Positions 51,762 through 61,708 of a stretch of DNA of 61,780 nucleotides are shown piece by piece. This DNA comes from Flavobacteriales bacterium (lineage in GTDB: Bacteria; Bacteroidota; Bacteroidia; Flavobacteriales_D; Crocinitomicaceae). Below the pieces are notes generated by a model. The model did no database searches and was not told the origin of the DNA. It saw only the letters and a list, made by a program, of their open reading frames with translations. Location: assembly GCA_947462255.1 (NCBI GenBank), contig CANHOA010000018.1:1-61780 (forward strand), in the 5' to 3' direction. The position numbers and the translations under genes were made by a program. Position 1 is the first letter of the stretch, and the number at the start of each line of letters is the position of its first letter.

Positions 51762-53888
51762 TTAAATAACAACTAATTTTTTTGCAGTTGTTGTGCCATC
51801 AAGGGTGGTGAACTTAATTTGATAAAGACCTTTATTAAGGTTTGTTAATTCAATTGAATTCATTCCTTGAACATTTAAAACGTTAATTACTTTTCCATTT
51901 TGATCTATCACTCCTAATTCTGCTGCAGCGCCAGTCCAATTAATGGTAGCATCGCCATTCGATGGGTTTGGATACATTTTGAAGGAAAGTGTATTTTCAT
52001 CTGATAGTCCATTGGTGGATTGATTCTCAATTGTTACATCTACAACTTCGACACAGGCATTCATATCCGTAATGGTAACTTGGTATGTTCCAGCAGCCAA
52101 GTTACTTAAGTCTTCTGTGCTTGAACCGTTGCTCCATAAGTAAGTATAACCTGGTGTTCCTCCTGTAATGGTTAAATCAATTGTTCCTTCTTGATTACCT
52201 AAGTCTGCCGTTGTGCTTGCACTTCCTAATATGGCTTGTGGTGCGAATAAAGAGAAAGTTCTCACTGTGGTACATCCGTTTGTATTGGTGGCAGTTACAG
52301 TATAAATCCCATCTGCTAAGTTACTTAAGTCTTCACTTGTTGCTCCATTACTCCATGAATAGGTGCAGTTATTTATGCTTGAAATCACATCAATAGATCC
52401 ATTATTAGAACCAAAGCAAAGTGGATTCTGAGTAAGTCCATTCACGATTGCTGCGCCATTGTTTATGGTTGCCGTGGTTGTTTGTACACATCCATGGGCA
52501 TCTGTAAGGGTTATTGAATAGGTTCCAGAAACTAAACTATCGTTAGATATTCCTGTCATTCCGTGTGGCCAAACTACACTAAAAGGTTCTTGAGCTACGG
52601 AAGGATTTAAGGTAATCACGCCCTGACCTTCTACACATGAATTAATAGTGTTTGGGTTTAAAGCGGTGTTGTTTCCGTATGTCAACGCCATGGCTACTGC
52701 TGCCGCTGTATTTAATCGTCCTTTTCCAATTTGTCCAACATAAGCTGGATTAAGGGCATCGATATTTTGAGAAGTAAGCTTTAGAATTTGTTCAATAGCT
52801 TCATTGTTCAAACAAGGATTCACACTTAACATTAGGGCCACAGTACCAGAAACGTAAGGAGCAGCATAAGAAGAGCCAGATCCTATAAGGTAATGGTTTG
52901 GTGAAGTGCTGATGCCAACTTCGTATCCTGGCGCTGAAAGATCTACTCTAGGGTTGTGTTGGTGTGTTGTATTTGGGTCACCAATGACATCTTCGTGGTT
53001 ATCATATTTTCCAATACTCGTAACAGAAAATACAGAGGCGTAAGAAGCAGGGAATACCATGTCGCTAGCGGAGCCACACGTATTGCCATTTCCCGCTGCT
53101 GCGATAATAAATGAACCGTTTTGGTATGCTTCAGTGATCACATCTTGTTCGTACTGACTGAAACTACAACCTGAAAACCAGCTGATGTTGATAATATCAA
53201 TTCCGGCATAAGTAGCCGCTAAAATCTCGTTGAAATCCATTTGATAAAAAGCCAATGACGAATTAAAGCCTACTGAACTTACTCCGATATTATTATCGGT
53301 GTTCCCTGCTGCAATGATGGCTACAGCATTACCGTGGCTGGTTGGTAAAGGGTTGTGAAAATCGTAGTGAACCAATTTACCGGCAATTTCTTCGTGGTTG
53401 GGATCTAGGTTTTCATCACTGATGGCGATGACCATATTGCTATTTGAGTGTGTAATGTCCCAAGCAATCGGTGCTTGAATTAAATCCAAGGCGTAATCTT
53501 CAGCTAGTACAAGACCATAATCATTAGGAATATACAAGGTTTGATATTGTGGTGCGCGTTCGATGCCTTGAACTACTGTAGGAAATAACCTGAGGGTATT
53601 TTCAAGTTCACTTTGACTGCACGAACAAGAAAATTCGTATACTTCTTGAAGTTTAGCATTTCTAGAATTCGATAAGGCTTGTTTTACGCCATTGACGCCT
53701 GCTTGATTTAATGCTTCTGCAAAAATAGGGTTGGGGGAGCTAATATCTCCATTTGACTCCAAACGAGGCGTGCTGCTTTGGTCGCTTATTCTAGCCCATA
53801 CGCGGCCATTCACTTGTGATTGAATCTGAAAAGTACTTAATCCTAGCAAACCTGCTAAAACTAATTTTAAGTGCGTTGAATTTTTCAT
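51762..53888 (-). CDS. Secreted subtilisin-like serine protease (S8) with T9SS sorting domain
   Basis: A 708-residue protease from ATG 53888, which starts the signal peptide (LKLVLAGLLGLSTFQIQS); the frame extends ten codons further. The S8 catalytic triad is intact: Asp in ISDENLD near 157, His in TSHGNA near 184, and Ser in GSGSSYAAPYVSG near 340; the oxyanion Asn is in AAAGNGN. After it come three SprB-like repeats, each with a W/G-S/N-G motif and a cysteine (YSWSNGATSEDLSNLADGIYTV is the clearest), then a C-terminal T9SS type A sorting domain (MYPNPSNGDATINW). An N-terminal propeptide-like region precedes the catalytic part. It is a probable surface or secreted degradative enzyme with its own terminator. 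Confidence 0.93.
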   Translation of the reverse strand: MKNSTHLKLVLAGLLGLSTFQIQSQVNGRVWARISDQSSTPRLESNGDISSPNPIFAEALNQAGVNGVKQALSNSRNAKLQEVYEFSCSCSQSELENTLRLFPTVVQGIERAPQYQTLYIPNDYGLVLAEDYALDLIQAPIAWDITHSNSNMVIAISDENLDPNHEEIAGKLVHYDFHNPLPTSHGNAVAIIAAGNTDNNIGVSSVGFNSSLAFYQMDFNEILAATYAGIDIINISWFSGCSFSQYEQDVITEAYQNGSFIIAAAGNGNTCGSASDMVFPASYASVFSVTSIGKYDNHEDVIGDPNTTHQHNPRVDLSAPGYEVGISTSPNHYLIGSGSSYAAPYVSGTVALMLSVNPCLNNEAIEQILKLTSQNIDALNPAYVGQIGKGRLNTAAAVAMALTYGNNTALNPNTINSCVEGQGVITLNPSVAQEPFSVVWPHGMTGISNDSLVSGTYSITLTDAHGCVQTTTATINNGAAIVNGLTQNPLCFGSNNGSIDVISSINNCTYSWSNGATSEDLSNLADGIYTVTATNTNGCTTVRTFSLFAPQAILGSASTTADLGNQEGTIDLTITGGTPGYTYLWSNGSSTEDLSNLAAGTYQVTITDMNACVEVVDVTIENQSTNGLSDENTLSFKMYPNPSNGDATINWTGAAAELGVIDQNGKVINVLNVQGMNSIELTNLNKGLYQIKFTTLDGTTTAKKLVVI

Positions 53889-54189
53889 AATTAAATTTTT
53901 TAGTTGTTTATGACACAAAGATTCGTTTGTTCTTTAAGAAGGATGTTCTAAAATTTCTAATCAATAAGAAAAATACCTTTTCATACACAGCGCCAAATAC
54001 GTATGTTTAACAGTTAGTTAAGCAGAAATACGTACAAATAGCACTTTTTTGAAATTCTTGTAAACTATAAATAAAAAGATATTAGTTCCGATTTAGCAGT
54101 ATTCGCAAGCATGAAATGAATGAGTTGGGATTGATAATAAAACTATTTCCCTTTCATCAAGTAAGTAATGAACCCTTAATTACGATCGT
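53889..54189. other. Intergenic gap with nothing recognised
   Basis: 301 AT-rich bases between two minus-strand genes. I see no credible open frame, RNA or repeat. The promoter of the subtilisin gene must lie here; an AATCTTTG near 53930 on the minus strand is one mismatch from the -7 consensus. Confidence 0.4.
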
Positions 54190-54963
54190 TTATATAGCTT
54201 GCTTTTTTTCGATAATACCTAACATGATTCGTTCAGGTAAAAATGGTGCGATAATTCGAAGTAAAAACCGCAAACTCAAATCTGAAATCACCGTTCGTTT
54301 TCCCTTCATCATGGCTTTGTAACCGAACAAGGCTGTACTGTAAGCGTCTGCTCCATTCGCAAACATGTCAGAACCACCCATTCCTGCTACTACATCGAAT
54401 TCTGTTTTCACTGGTCCTGGACATAATGCGGTAACGGTAACACCAGTATGTCTCAATTCGAAGGAGGTAGCCTTAGTTAATGATACTACAAATGCTTTTG
54501 TAGCGAAGTAGGTTGCCTGTAAAGGACCAGCGATGAATCCTGCCGTACTGGCTACATTTAACACTTTGCCGAATTTGTTCCTCACCATATTCGGTAAGTA
54601 TAGGTGCATGAGATCAGTTAGTGCACCGACGTTGAGATCAATCATGGATTTATCGGCCTCAAGTTGGCGTTCAACAAATTTACCGTGGCCTCCAAATCCT
54701 GCATTATTGAATAAATAATCTACGAAAAGCCCTTCTTTTTCGGTAAAAGCATAAATTTTATTGGGCGCATCTCTTTCTGTTAAGTCGATGGGCATAACAT
54801 AAGCCTCAACTTGGTACTTGATCCTGATTTCCTCGGCCAGGGTTTCTAGCTCAGGCAATCTTCTGGCTGTTAAAACAACGTTATTCCCTCTCGAAGCATG
54901 AATGATGGCTAGCTCTTTTCCAATTCCACTGGAGGCGCCTGTTATGAGACCTACTTTTTTCAT
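54190..54963 (-). CDS. Short-chain dehydrogenase/reductase
   Basis: A 257-residue classical SDR. The NAD(P)-binding TGASSGIGKE is at 8-17, LTARR gives an Arg that favours NADPH, NNAGFGG is near 86-92, and the active-site Ser (VASTAGF) and Tyr-Lys pair (YFATK, near 151-155) are present. The GPVKTEF cofactor loop also fits. This subgroup resembles DltE/YqjQ-like oxidoreductases of unknown substrate. The gene starts three bases after the stop of the 1267-residue surface protein gene, so the two are probably co-transcribed, though a functional link is not evident. Confidence 0.9.
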   Translation of the reverse strand: MKKVGLITGASSGIGKELAIIHASRGNNVVLTARRLPELETLAEEIRIKYQVEAYVMPIDLTERDAPNKIYAFTEKEGLFVDYLFNNAGFGGHGKFVERQLEADKSMIDLNVGALTDLMHLYLPNMVRNKFGKVLNVASTAGFIAGPLQATYFATKAFVVSLTKATSFELRHTGVTVTALCPGPVKTEFDVVAGMGGSDMFANGADAYSTALFGYKAMMKGKRTVISDLSLRFLLRIIAPFLPERIMLGIIEKKQAI

Positions 54964-54966
54964 GTT

Positions 54967-57900
54967 TTATCTGATGAGATGTACAAAGAAATACTTAATA
55001 TTTTTATCTGGATCTTGAAATATAACGGTGTATACCCCGGCTGTAAGGGCTTCTCCACTTTGATCGCTTCCGTTCCAATCATTTTGGTAATTGCTGCTGA
55101 AAAAGACTTCTATGCCCCATCTGTTTAAGATGGTAACGCTTGAATTGGGCTTCAATGCTTCAATTATTAGGTTTTCATTGGCGAGGTCGCCGTTTGGTGT
55201 TATCACATTCGGGAAGGTGAGCTCGTCATAAACGGTCACCAAAATAGATGCGGTATCCGTGCAGCCTTGGCTGTTGGTTACGATCAATGAAACTGGGTAG
55301 ACTCCTGCGCTAAAACTAGAATCAATTGGGGAATATCCATAATTGATTCCCCCAATACTCCAAGATTCACTGATGTAGTTGGTAGAGGTATTGGTAAAGG
55401 TGATGTTTTCTCCGACATCAGGATCAACAGGAGAAAAACCGATGCCTGCAGTAGGATAGGATGGAGGGTTTAAGACATAAAAAGTGGAGGTGTCCGTGCA
55501 TCCATTCCCCAAGTCTACGATAATCAATTGGTAATTCCCGGCTGGGATATTGGTATTATTCAATGCCGTTCCGTTACTTGGATTCCACTGGTATGCATAA
55601 TTATTCGTTCCGCCACTGACTGTTATACCTGTTATAGAACCTAAAACTAAACAAGTTGGTTGGATGACCGCTGCTTGGTTTTCATTGATTAAAATGGGCG
55701 TATTTTGAGGAACGATTACAGTAATGGTACTGACGCAATTATTGCCATCTGTCACCGTGAGTGTATATGACCCTGCACTAAGGCTAGAATTATCAAATGT
55801 AGTGGTTTGGTTGTTCCAACTAATTGTAAGTGCTGGATTAGGCGCTGTAATTCCAGTAATCGATCCCCAAGTCCCAATACAATCTACCGGTGTTACAATC
55901 ATATTCGTCGTGTCAATAGTGGGACCTCCAGTAGAGGATATGTTCAATGGGCCAATGTTTGCGACGCAACCAGCGGCATCTGTTACGCTTAAGGAATAGG
56001 TCCCGGCCGCTAAATTGGAGAGGGCAAGAGTGCTTGAATTATTCGACCACAAGTAAGTGTAAGGTGTTGTTCCACCACTTACATTAAGTCCAGTAATGGC
56101 TCCATCATTTTGACCGCAATTCTCATTCTGAAGAAGCAGATTATTGGTATTAATGCTTGGGCCCGGAATATTATTAATCACAAATGGTCCTGCATTGGCG
56201 ATGCAAGAATTGGTATCTGTGACAATTAAAGTGTAAGTTCCTGCATTAACATTCAGTAGGTTGGAGTTGGTATTATTTCCTGGATTCCATTGGTATTGTA
56301 TACCTGAACCTAATCCGATTATGCCAGAAATTTGTCCGTTGCCTTGCCCACAGTTTTCGTCTTGAATGAGCAGTGCACTCGAATCGATCATCGGTCCTGC
56401 AACATAAGGCACCACAAACGAAGGGGAGCTTGTCGTGCAACCATTGCCGTCGGTTACTGTCAAGACATAAGATCCTGCACTCAAGCCGCTAGGATTAATT
56501 GTATTGTTTGTTGTATTGGTCCAAGTGTAGCTCAGGTTAGTACCAGTGGATACGATGCCAGAAATAGAGCCCATGGTTCCGTTACATATTTGGGGATTGA
56601 TAAGTGCAGATGAGACGTTCAAACTCGGACCTGTAATACCTGGAATGATGTATGGAATAGAAGTTGTGCTGCATCCCAATGCATCTTGAACACTCAGAAT
56701 ATAGGTTCCAGCTGGAGCAACTAAGTTCAAGCTGTTCCCACCGTTGTTTGACCATGAGTAAGAGTAGGGCTGAGTTCCACCACTGATACTGAGATTGGTT
56801 ATGGCGCCAGACGAGGTGCATGTTGCTCCCACAATGGCAGGCGTTCCAGTAATCGCGGGATTGGCTCCTACGAAAACGGTAACTGGTCGGCGAAATGAGC
56901 CTGGGCAAATACCAATATAATAGGTAGTGGTCGTATTTAATACCGGAGTGGTGTATGAATTTCCAGTAGCAACGACAGTCGTTCCAAAAGCAGAAGTGTA
57001 CCAGATTAAATTACCTGCGGGAGGGTTGCCAATTGTTGAAGCGTTTAGGGTAACACTTCCTCCTGCACAAAGTGTGTCATTGGCAGCTAAGATATCAAAG
57101 AAATTGGTATTGGTATTCGTGATTCCTGCTGAACCAGCCGTAGCGCCGTTGGGAGGAAAGTTAATGACTTGTGTTGAATTGGTAGTGCCGCTATTGCCTC
57201 CATTGACTTGTTGTATAGGAGTTCCCGAAGAAATGGAAATGTATCCACCACCACCACCGCCTCCTGGACCATCTGCTTCATTGGTTGGTGAAGTGGCCAA
57301 TAGTCCTACAGATAACTGTTGATTTCCTCCATTTCCACCATTTGCTGACAACGTAATTGTATTAGGGATCGGATTGGTGTTGGAAATGTAAACACTTCCG
57401 CCTCCACCTGCTCCACCTGCGCCATCATTGCCATATTTCTGAGTAGAGGCTTGAACAGCGATTTGACCATTTGGATTTGCGTTGATTCCGTTTGCTCCAT
57501 TGGCCTCAATGGTTCCAGCACCAGAAATAGAACCATACAATTTTAAAAAGGTAATGCCACCACCTCGGCCTCCGCCGCCACCTTGACTATTGTTTTGGTC
57601 GCCAGCACCACCTCCACCACCAACAAAAATTCGGGTATTGTCTTGCTGAATAGGATGTCCACCAAGACCACCTTCTTTTCTACGGTAATCACCACCCCAA
57701 GCGATTTGGTTTGGACCTAGTGTATTTTCATTTTGATCGGAAGTAGAGCCTGAATAACCTCCACGACCTCCCCCAGGAGAGTTTGATCCGCCCATGCCAG
57801 CGAGCTCTAAATTCCAATTGGTATTGTAAGTAATACTCGGAATTCCTTTGCCAGTATAGGTTAAAGTAGTACTTCCAACATTAGAGCCACCACCGCCACC

Positions 57901-58770
57901 TGCGTTGTGGTTATTTCCACCACCACCACCATTAGCTGGTGCACCTTTACAATATCGAGAATAAACTAAGTCATATTCTGTGTAGAAACCCGCAATACTT
58001 TCTCCTTTTTCAGCGCCTTGAGTGGCTACATGGGAGGCGCAAAAACCAACATCGTTTACACTTCCCGAGGGAGCACCTAATGTTTGGTCTTCGGTTACAC
58101 CTCCACGAAAACCATAGCCCGAGGATGATATTTTTCCATTGGCATTCAAAACAAGGTTTCCATCGACTTCGATGGCTAACACGCCGCCGCTTGAACCGTT
58201 CCATAAACTAGGCACAGCCGAAGTGTTCGAATTGATGGTGAGATTGGCAAATCGTGGTACGCGAATCACTTGCACACGACCTGAGATAGCGTAGTTGTTT
58301 GTTAGCGGACAAGTTAAGTTAATGGTTGCCGTTCCCGATACCGAACGTACCTGCGCCAATTCAAATTTTCCTGTTTGGTTATAAGCTGTAATTTCACCCC
58401 AAAGTGGGATAAACAAAGGCCAGTCGTTTAGGTGTCCGAATGGCGTCGTGTAAGGCCCCCAAAATTGTCCATTGGAGTTTACATATTCACTTGCGGCATA
58501 TGCGTCTACGTTCATTGACGTGCCTTGCATTTGTATAATGAGGATTAAGTCTCCTGCGGCTAAATTAGTCGTAAAAAAACCTCCGTTTAGCGCATTTGAA
58601 CTTACACTGATAAGCGACTGTCCTATGGTTGCATTGCTGCTTAAGGTCGTATAGCTATTCAAAACCGAATTGGCTGAAGTAACTGTGTAATTTCCATCTT
58701 TGGCACGTTGGCCATGTGCTTGAAAACTAACTAAAATGATAAAAAGTACACTTCGTAAATAGGATTTCAT
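54967..58770 (-). CDS. Giant secreted protein with Gly-rich region and T9SS type B C-terminus
   Basis: A 1267-residue surface protein. It has a signal peptide (1-20), then a beta-helix-like part and a glycine-rich region with repeated GGGG runs (about 210-530), resembling cell-surface glycine-rich proteins. An Ig-like fold with LCAGGSVTLNAS follows, then about nine SprB-like repeats of a C-x-x-x-x-G-x-I-x-G-I pattern, and a PKD-like domain. The C-terminus is a gliding-motility-type (CHU_C, T9SS type B) domain: LTFPNVITPNGDLANENLIIE, ILNRWGIEVFFSSNYQNDWNG and GVYTVIFQD. It is likely an adhesin or structural surface layer component. A TTG-N21-TAACTTTA promoter lies just upstream; the SDR follows. 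Confidence 0.9.
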   Translation of the reverse strand: MKSYLRSVLFIILVSFQAHGQRAKDGNYTVTSANSVLNSYTTLSSNATIGQSLISVSSNALNGGFFTTNLAAGDLILIIQMQGTSMNVDAYAASEYVNSNGQFWGPYTTPFGHLNDWPLFIPLWGEITAYNQTGKFELAQVRSVSGTATINLTCPLTNNYAISGRVQVIRVPRFANLTINSNTSAVPSLWNGSSGGVLAIEVDGNLVLNANGKISSSGYGFRGGVTEDQTLGAPSGSVNDVGFCASHVATQGAEKGESIAGFYTEYDLVYSRYCKGAPANGGGGGNNHNAGGGGGSNVGSTTLTYTGKGIPSITYNTNWNLELAGMGGSNSPGGGRGGYSGSTSDQNENTLGPNQIAWGGDYRRKEGGLGGHPIQQDNTRIFVGGGGGAGDQNNSQGGGGGRGGGITFLKLYGSISGAGTIEANGANGINANPNGQIAVQASTQKYGNDGAGGAGGGGSVYISNTNPIPNTITLSANGGNGGNQQLSVGLLATSPTNEADGPGGGGGGGYISISSGTPIQQVNGGNSGTTNSTQVINFPPNGATAGSAGITNTNTNFFDILAANDTLCAGGSVTLNASTIGNPPAGNLIWYTSAFGTTVVATGNSYTTPVLNTTTTYYIGICPGSFRRPVTVFVGANPAITGTPAIVGATCTSSGAITNLSISGGTQPYSYSWSNNGGNSLNLVAPAGTYILSVQDALGCSTTSIPYIIPGITGPSLNVSSALINPQICNGTMGSISGIVSTGTNLSYTWTNTTNNTINPSGLSAGSYVLTVTDGNGCTTSSPSFVVPYVAGPMIDSSALLIQDENCGQGNGQISGIIGLGSGIQYQWNPGNNTNSNLLNVNAGTYTLIVTDTNSCIANAGPFVINNIPGPSINTNNLLLQNENCGQNDGAITGLNVSGGTTPYTYLWSNNSSTLALSNLAAGTYSLSVTDAAGCVANIGPLNISSTGGPTIDTTNMIVTPVDCIGTWGSITGITAPNPALTISWNNQTTTFDNSSLSAGSYTLTVTDGNNCVSTITVIVPQNTPILINENQAAVIQPTCLVLGSITGITVSGGTNNYAYQWNPSNGTALNNTNIPAGNYQLIIVDLGNGCTDTSTFYVLNPPSYPTAGIGFSPVDPDVGENITFTNTSTNYISESWSIGGINYGYSPIDSSFSAGVYPVSLIVTNSQGCTDTASILVTVYDELTFPNVITPNGDLANENLIIEALKPNSSVTILNRWGIEVFFSSNYQNDWNGSDQSGEALTAGVYTVIFQDPDKNIKYFFVHLIR

Positions 58771-58796
58771 TTAAAAAATTAAAGCATTATGACGCG

Positions 58797-58828
58797 TAAA
58801 GTTACTTATTCGTTGTCAGACTATTCAA
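58797..58828 (-). promoter_or_regulatory. Probable promoter of the giant T9SS gene
   Basis: On the minus strand TTG (58826-58828), a 21-base spacer, then TAACTTTA (58797-58804), one mismatch from TAnnTTTG, 26 bases before the ATG. The spacer length equals that of the uvrA promoter candidate. Confidence 0.45.
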
Positions 58829-58855
58829 TATTTTAGCACATTAAATTAATCAAAA

Positions 58856-59629
58856 TCAGCCTAGTCCATTTACACATCGAGCGAGCCCAATTTTGATTTT
58901 TTCGGCCAACATTTTTCGTCCAATTTCCACTAAATTACTACGATTCGGTCGTGGGTGCTCTAGGTGATATTGTATCGCTTTGAATCGCATGGAATAGGAT
59001 TTTAATCCTAATTTAAGTGCACGCCATTCAATATCGACATCTTCTCCAAATCCTGGGTTTTGATAATCTGTATCGAATCCATTTAATGCCAATAAATCAC
59101 TCTTGTGCCAACCCATATTACATCCTAATAATTTCGGTTTAGACAGGAAGGATTGTGGTAAATATGGGGCATATAAACGTTCCTCGATTCGCTTCGTTTT
59201 ATTTTTGAAAAAATGAAATAGGCTAGCTTTTTTAATGATATCATTTCGAAGTAATGCTGCGGTTTTTTGATCCACATCCAAGCGCCGACCTGCGCAAAAG
59301 TATCCCTGGCGAATGCACCTGGCATAATTTCGTATAAAATGCTTGTGAACCATGCAATCGCCATCAATAAAAACAAGTTGCAGATATTTCGCTTGATCTA
59401 TTGCTTTATTTAGAATTTTATTTTTTCGAAAACCTTTGTCCTCTTGCTGTAGTAATCGAATGGCTAGTTGTTTGCTATAGCTTGAAAGTATGCTTTGTAT
59501 GGAAGCGTCATCGCTATCATGAGCAATAAGTATTTCAAATTCCTTATCGCTTTGATCTAATAGGGAGTTTAAAACACACCGAAGACCAGTATAATCATTG
59601 TAAACAGAAATAATCAATGAGACTCCCAT
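58856..59629 (-). CDS. Glycosyltransferase, GT2 type with galactosyltransferase-like C-terminus
   Basis: A 257-residue GT-A enzyme. It starts VSLIISVYNDYTGLRCVLNSLLDQSDKEFEILIAHDSDD. The metal site is FIDGDCMVHKHFI, and the C-terminal part GCNMGWHKSDLLALNGFDTDYQNPGFGEDVDIEWRALKLG is the galactosyltransferase_C motif with GED/W. It resembles the GT2 enzymes that add sugars to lipid A core or surface glycan. The next minus-strand gene upstream (YkgJ-like) ends six bases before it, so they are one unit. Confidence 0.87.
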   Translation of the reverse strand: MGVSLIISVYNDYTGLRCVLNSLLDQSDKEFEILIAHDSDDASIQSILSSYSKQLAIRLLQQEDKGFRKNKILNKAIDQAKYLQLVFIDGDCMVHKHFIRNYARCIRQGYFCAGRRLDVDQKTAALLRNDIIKKASLFHFFKNKTKRIEERLYAPYLPQSFLSKPKLLGCNMGWHKSDLLALNGFDTDYQNPGFGEDVDIEWRALKLGLKSYSMRFKAIQYHLEHPRPNRSNLVEIGRKMLAEKIKIGLARCVNGLG

Positions 59630-59635
59630 ACGAAC

Positions 59636-60118
59636 TTATTTTGTTGGACAAAGTTTTTCAACAATCTGAGCCACTGCAGGACAAATTTGCGTATTTACGG
59701 CCGTTAATGCTAATATCTGATGCATGTTTTTGCGATTCGTATGTGGGTACTCTCTACAGGCAAGAGGGCGATATTCGTATATTGAACAGGTATTATCATC
59801 CGAAAGAAAGCTGCATGGAGCAGTTTTTAGGACAAGGTCATTTTCATCATCCATTTTAAGGTAGCTTGCGATAAATTGACTTTCCTTTACCCTCATGTGT
59901 TTGGCAATTCGTTTTACATCGGTATCTCGAAATATTGGACTGGTTGTTTTACAGCAATTGGCACATGCTAAACAATCCCGTTTTTTAAATGCAAGATCAT
60001 GCTCTGCTCTAAAAACATCATCTAAGTTTTTCTTTGATTTTAATTTCAATACTTCTTTTCGTATGATCAGCTTATCCTTTATGGCGTTTTCTAATCTTAA
60101 TTGATCCTCTGAATTCAT
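59636..60118 (-). CDS. YkgJ-type cysteine-cluster protein
   Basis: A 160-residue protein of the YkgJ/UPF0153 family. The signature Cys49-x2-Cys52-x2-Cys55-Cys56 (CLACANCC) is present, and further cysteines follow in TAPCSFLSDDNTCSIYEYRPLACREYP. The pattern suggests binding of zinc or an iron-sulfur centre; the biochemical role is unknown. A basic, coiled N-terminal helix (KDKLIIRKEVLKLKSKKNL) precedes the domain. It pairs with the GT2 gene and is divergent from the flavoprotein gene. Confidence 0.88.
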   Translation of the reverse strand: MNSEDQLRLENAIKDKLIIRKEVLKLKSKKNLDDVFRAEHDLAFKKRDCLACANCCKTTSPIFRDTDVKRIAKHMRVKESQFIASYLKMDDENDLVLKTAPCSFLSDDNTCSIYEYRPLACREYPHTNRKNMHQILALTAVNTQICPAVAQIVEKLCPTK

Positions 60119-60189
60119 TTTCGTATCTTAAAAATTTAATCTGCTTATTGGCTAAGTCTACTTATATTTACTGCGAATTTAGTGAAAGA

Positions 60190-61680
60190 ATGGAAGAATT
60201 TGATCTTATTGTTATTGGAGGTGGTCCTTCAGGATATGCGGCAGCAATGCGCGGAATTGATTTTGGTAAACGGATTTGCTTAATTGAAAAGGATAAAGTT
60301 GGTGGTGCAGGAGTTTACAATGGCGCTCTTTCCTCAAAAACATTATGGGAATTATCTACTCGTGTCATTGATATCAATGATATGATCGTTGCTAAAGGAA
60401 GGTCGAGGTTTGAGCTTAAATGGGAGGAAGCACGACAGATACTTTCGGAAGCAATCTTTGAACGAAAATTTCAATACTCTGCGCATATTAAATTAATGCA
60501 GACGGAGTCGATGAATAATTTGCTGCATTATGAAAAGGGGGAAGCGATGCTTTTGGATCAACATCGTATTAAGATTCAGCACGAAGGAGAGGAGAAAATA
60601 ATTTATGGTCATAATATCATCATTGCAACGGGAAGTAGACCAAGATCCTTACCCAACATTGAAGTTGATGGGGAGGTTATTATGACAAGTGATGGCATAG
60701 ACACTATTTCAGAGTATCCTAAAAGTATGGTCATTGTTGGTGCAGGAGTAATTGGTTGTGAATACGCTACCATATTTTCGAATTTTGGAAAAACTGTTGT
60801 TCATATTATTGACCGTCAAGAACGTATTTTACCTTTTGAGGATGAAGACATCGCAAAATTAGTATCAAAAAATCTGACGAATCATGGCGTTATTCTTCAC
60901 TCGAGTGCTCAATTAGAGCGCTTAGAAAGAATTGGTAATGAAGTGGAGTATGAATTATCTTATCCTGACGGAAAACGAGAAGTAATAAGGGTTGAAAAAG
61001 CGCTTTTATCCGTAGGCCGACAGCCGAATATTGAAAATTTAGGACTTGAAAATGCTGGGGTGATACTTTCAAAAAGAGGCGTTCATATTGGTGACGATGA
61101 TACTCGAACTAATATTCCGCATATATACGCCGTTGGAGATGTTTCAGGACGATTAGCATTGGTAAATGTTGGTGAAATTGAGGGAAGGCACGCAGTTGAA
61201 AAAGCATTTGGTGCAAAGCCGGAAGCCTTGAATTATGATAATATTTGTACGATTATGTTCCTTTCTCCCGAAGTAGCTTCGGTCGGATTAAACGAGCAAC
61301 AATGTGTCGAAAAAAACATTCCTGTAAAAGTGGTAAAAATCGATTACTCATTAATTACTAGAGCCATTGCCATGCGCAAAACACAAGGGTTTTTCAAAAT
61401 AATTGTTACGAATGATGATGAAATGAAAATTTTGGGAATGCGCGTCGTTGGTGCCCACGCCTCAACCGCAATTCAAGCAGTTGGATTATTGATTAAATTA
61501 AACATGTCCATCGAAGTATTAGCTGAATTGGTTCATCCACATCCTTCTATCGTAGAGGGAATTCAAGAATGCGTTCGAATGCTCCTGAATAAGTCTATTT
61601 TCAAATCGTCTGTATTCAAAGATAAATTAGCTTGCTATTCTCTAGTAGATGGGATTAAATTACCCCTTGAAAGATTGTAA
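60190..61680 (+). CDS. Dihydrolipoamide-dehydrogenase-like flavoprotein lacking redox cysteines
   Basis: A 496-residue FAD/NAD protein of the pyridine nucleotide-disulfide oxidoreductase family. ATG 60190 directly begins EEFDLIVIGGGPSGYAAAMRG with the FAD-binding GGGPSG at 10-15; a TTG at 60148 would extend the frame but has no conserved sequence. NAD-binding IVGAGVIGCEYATIFSNFG and a GDVSGRLAL FAD segment follow, and the C-terminal dimer domain has HPHPSIVEG near 449-457. The redox-active CxxxxC of dihydrolipoamide dehydrogenase is absent: VGGAGVYNGALSSK has Gly41 and Ala46 where the cysteines should be. It therefore cannot act on disulfides and is more likely a transhydrogenase, diaphorase or another reductase. 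Confidence 0.9.
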   Translation: MEEFDLIVIGGGPSGYAAAMRGIDFGKRICLIEKDKVGGAGVYNGALSSKTLWELSTRVIDINDMIVAKGRSRFELKWEEARQILSEAIFERKFQYSAHIKLMQTESMNNLLHYEKGEAMLLDQHRIKIQHEGEEKIIYGHNIIIATGSRPRSLPNIEVDGEVIMTSDGIDTISEYPKSMVIVGAGVIGCEYATIFSNFGKTVVHIIDRQERILPFEDEDIAKLVSKNLTNHGVILHSSAQLERLERIGNEVEYELSYPDGKREVIRVEKALLSVGRQPNIENLGLENAGVILSKRGVHIGDDDTRTNIPHIYAVGDVSGRLALVNVGEIEGRHAVEKAFGAKPEALNYDNICTIMFLSPEVASVGLNEQQCVEKNIPVKVVKIDYSLITRAIAMRKTQGFFKIIVTNDDEMKILGMRVVGAHASTAIQAVGLLIKLNMSIEVLAELVHPHPSIVEGIQECVRMLLNKSIFKSSVFKDKLACYSLVDGIKLPLERL

Positions 61681-61708
61681 TCTTTTAAGCAAAATCCAAT
61701 TCACTGGT

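Noticed and set aside
60148..60189. Longer TTG-started form of the flavoprotein
   Set aside because: The added residues have no conserved features and ATG 60190 directly precedes the FAD-binding strand.
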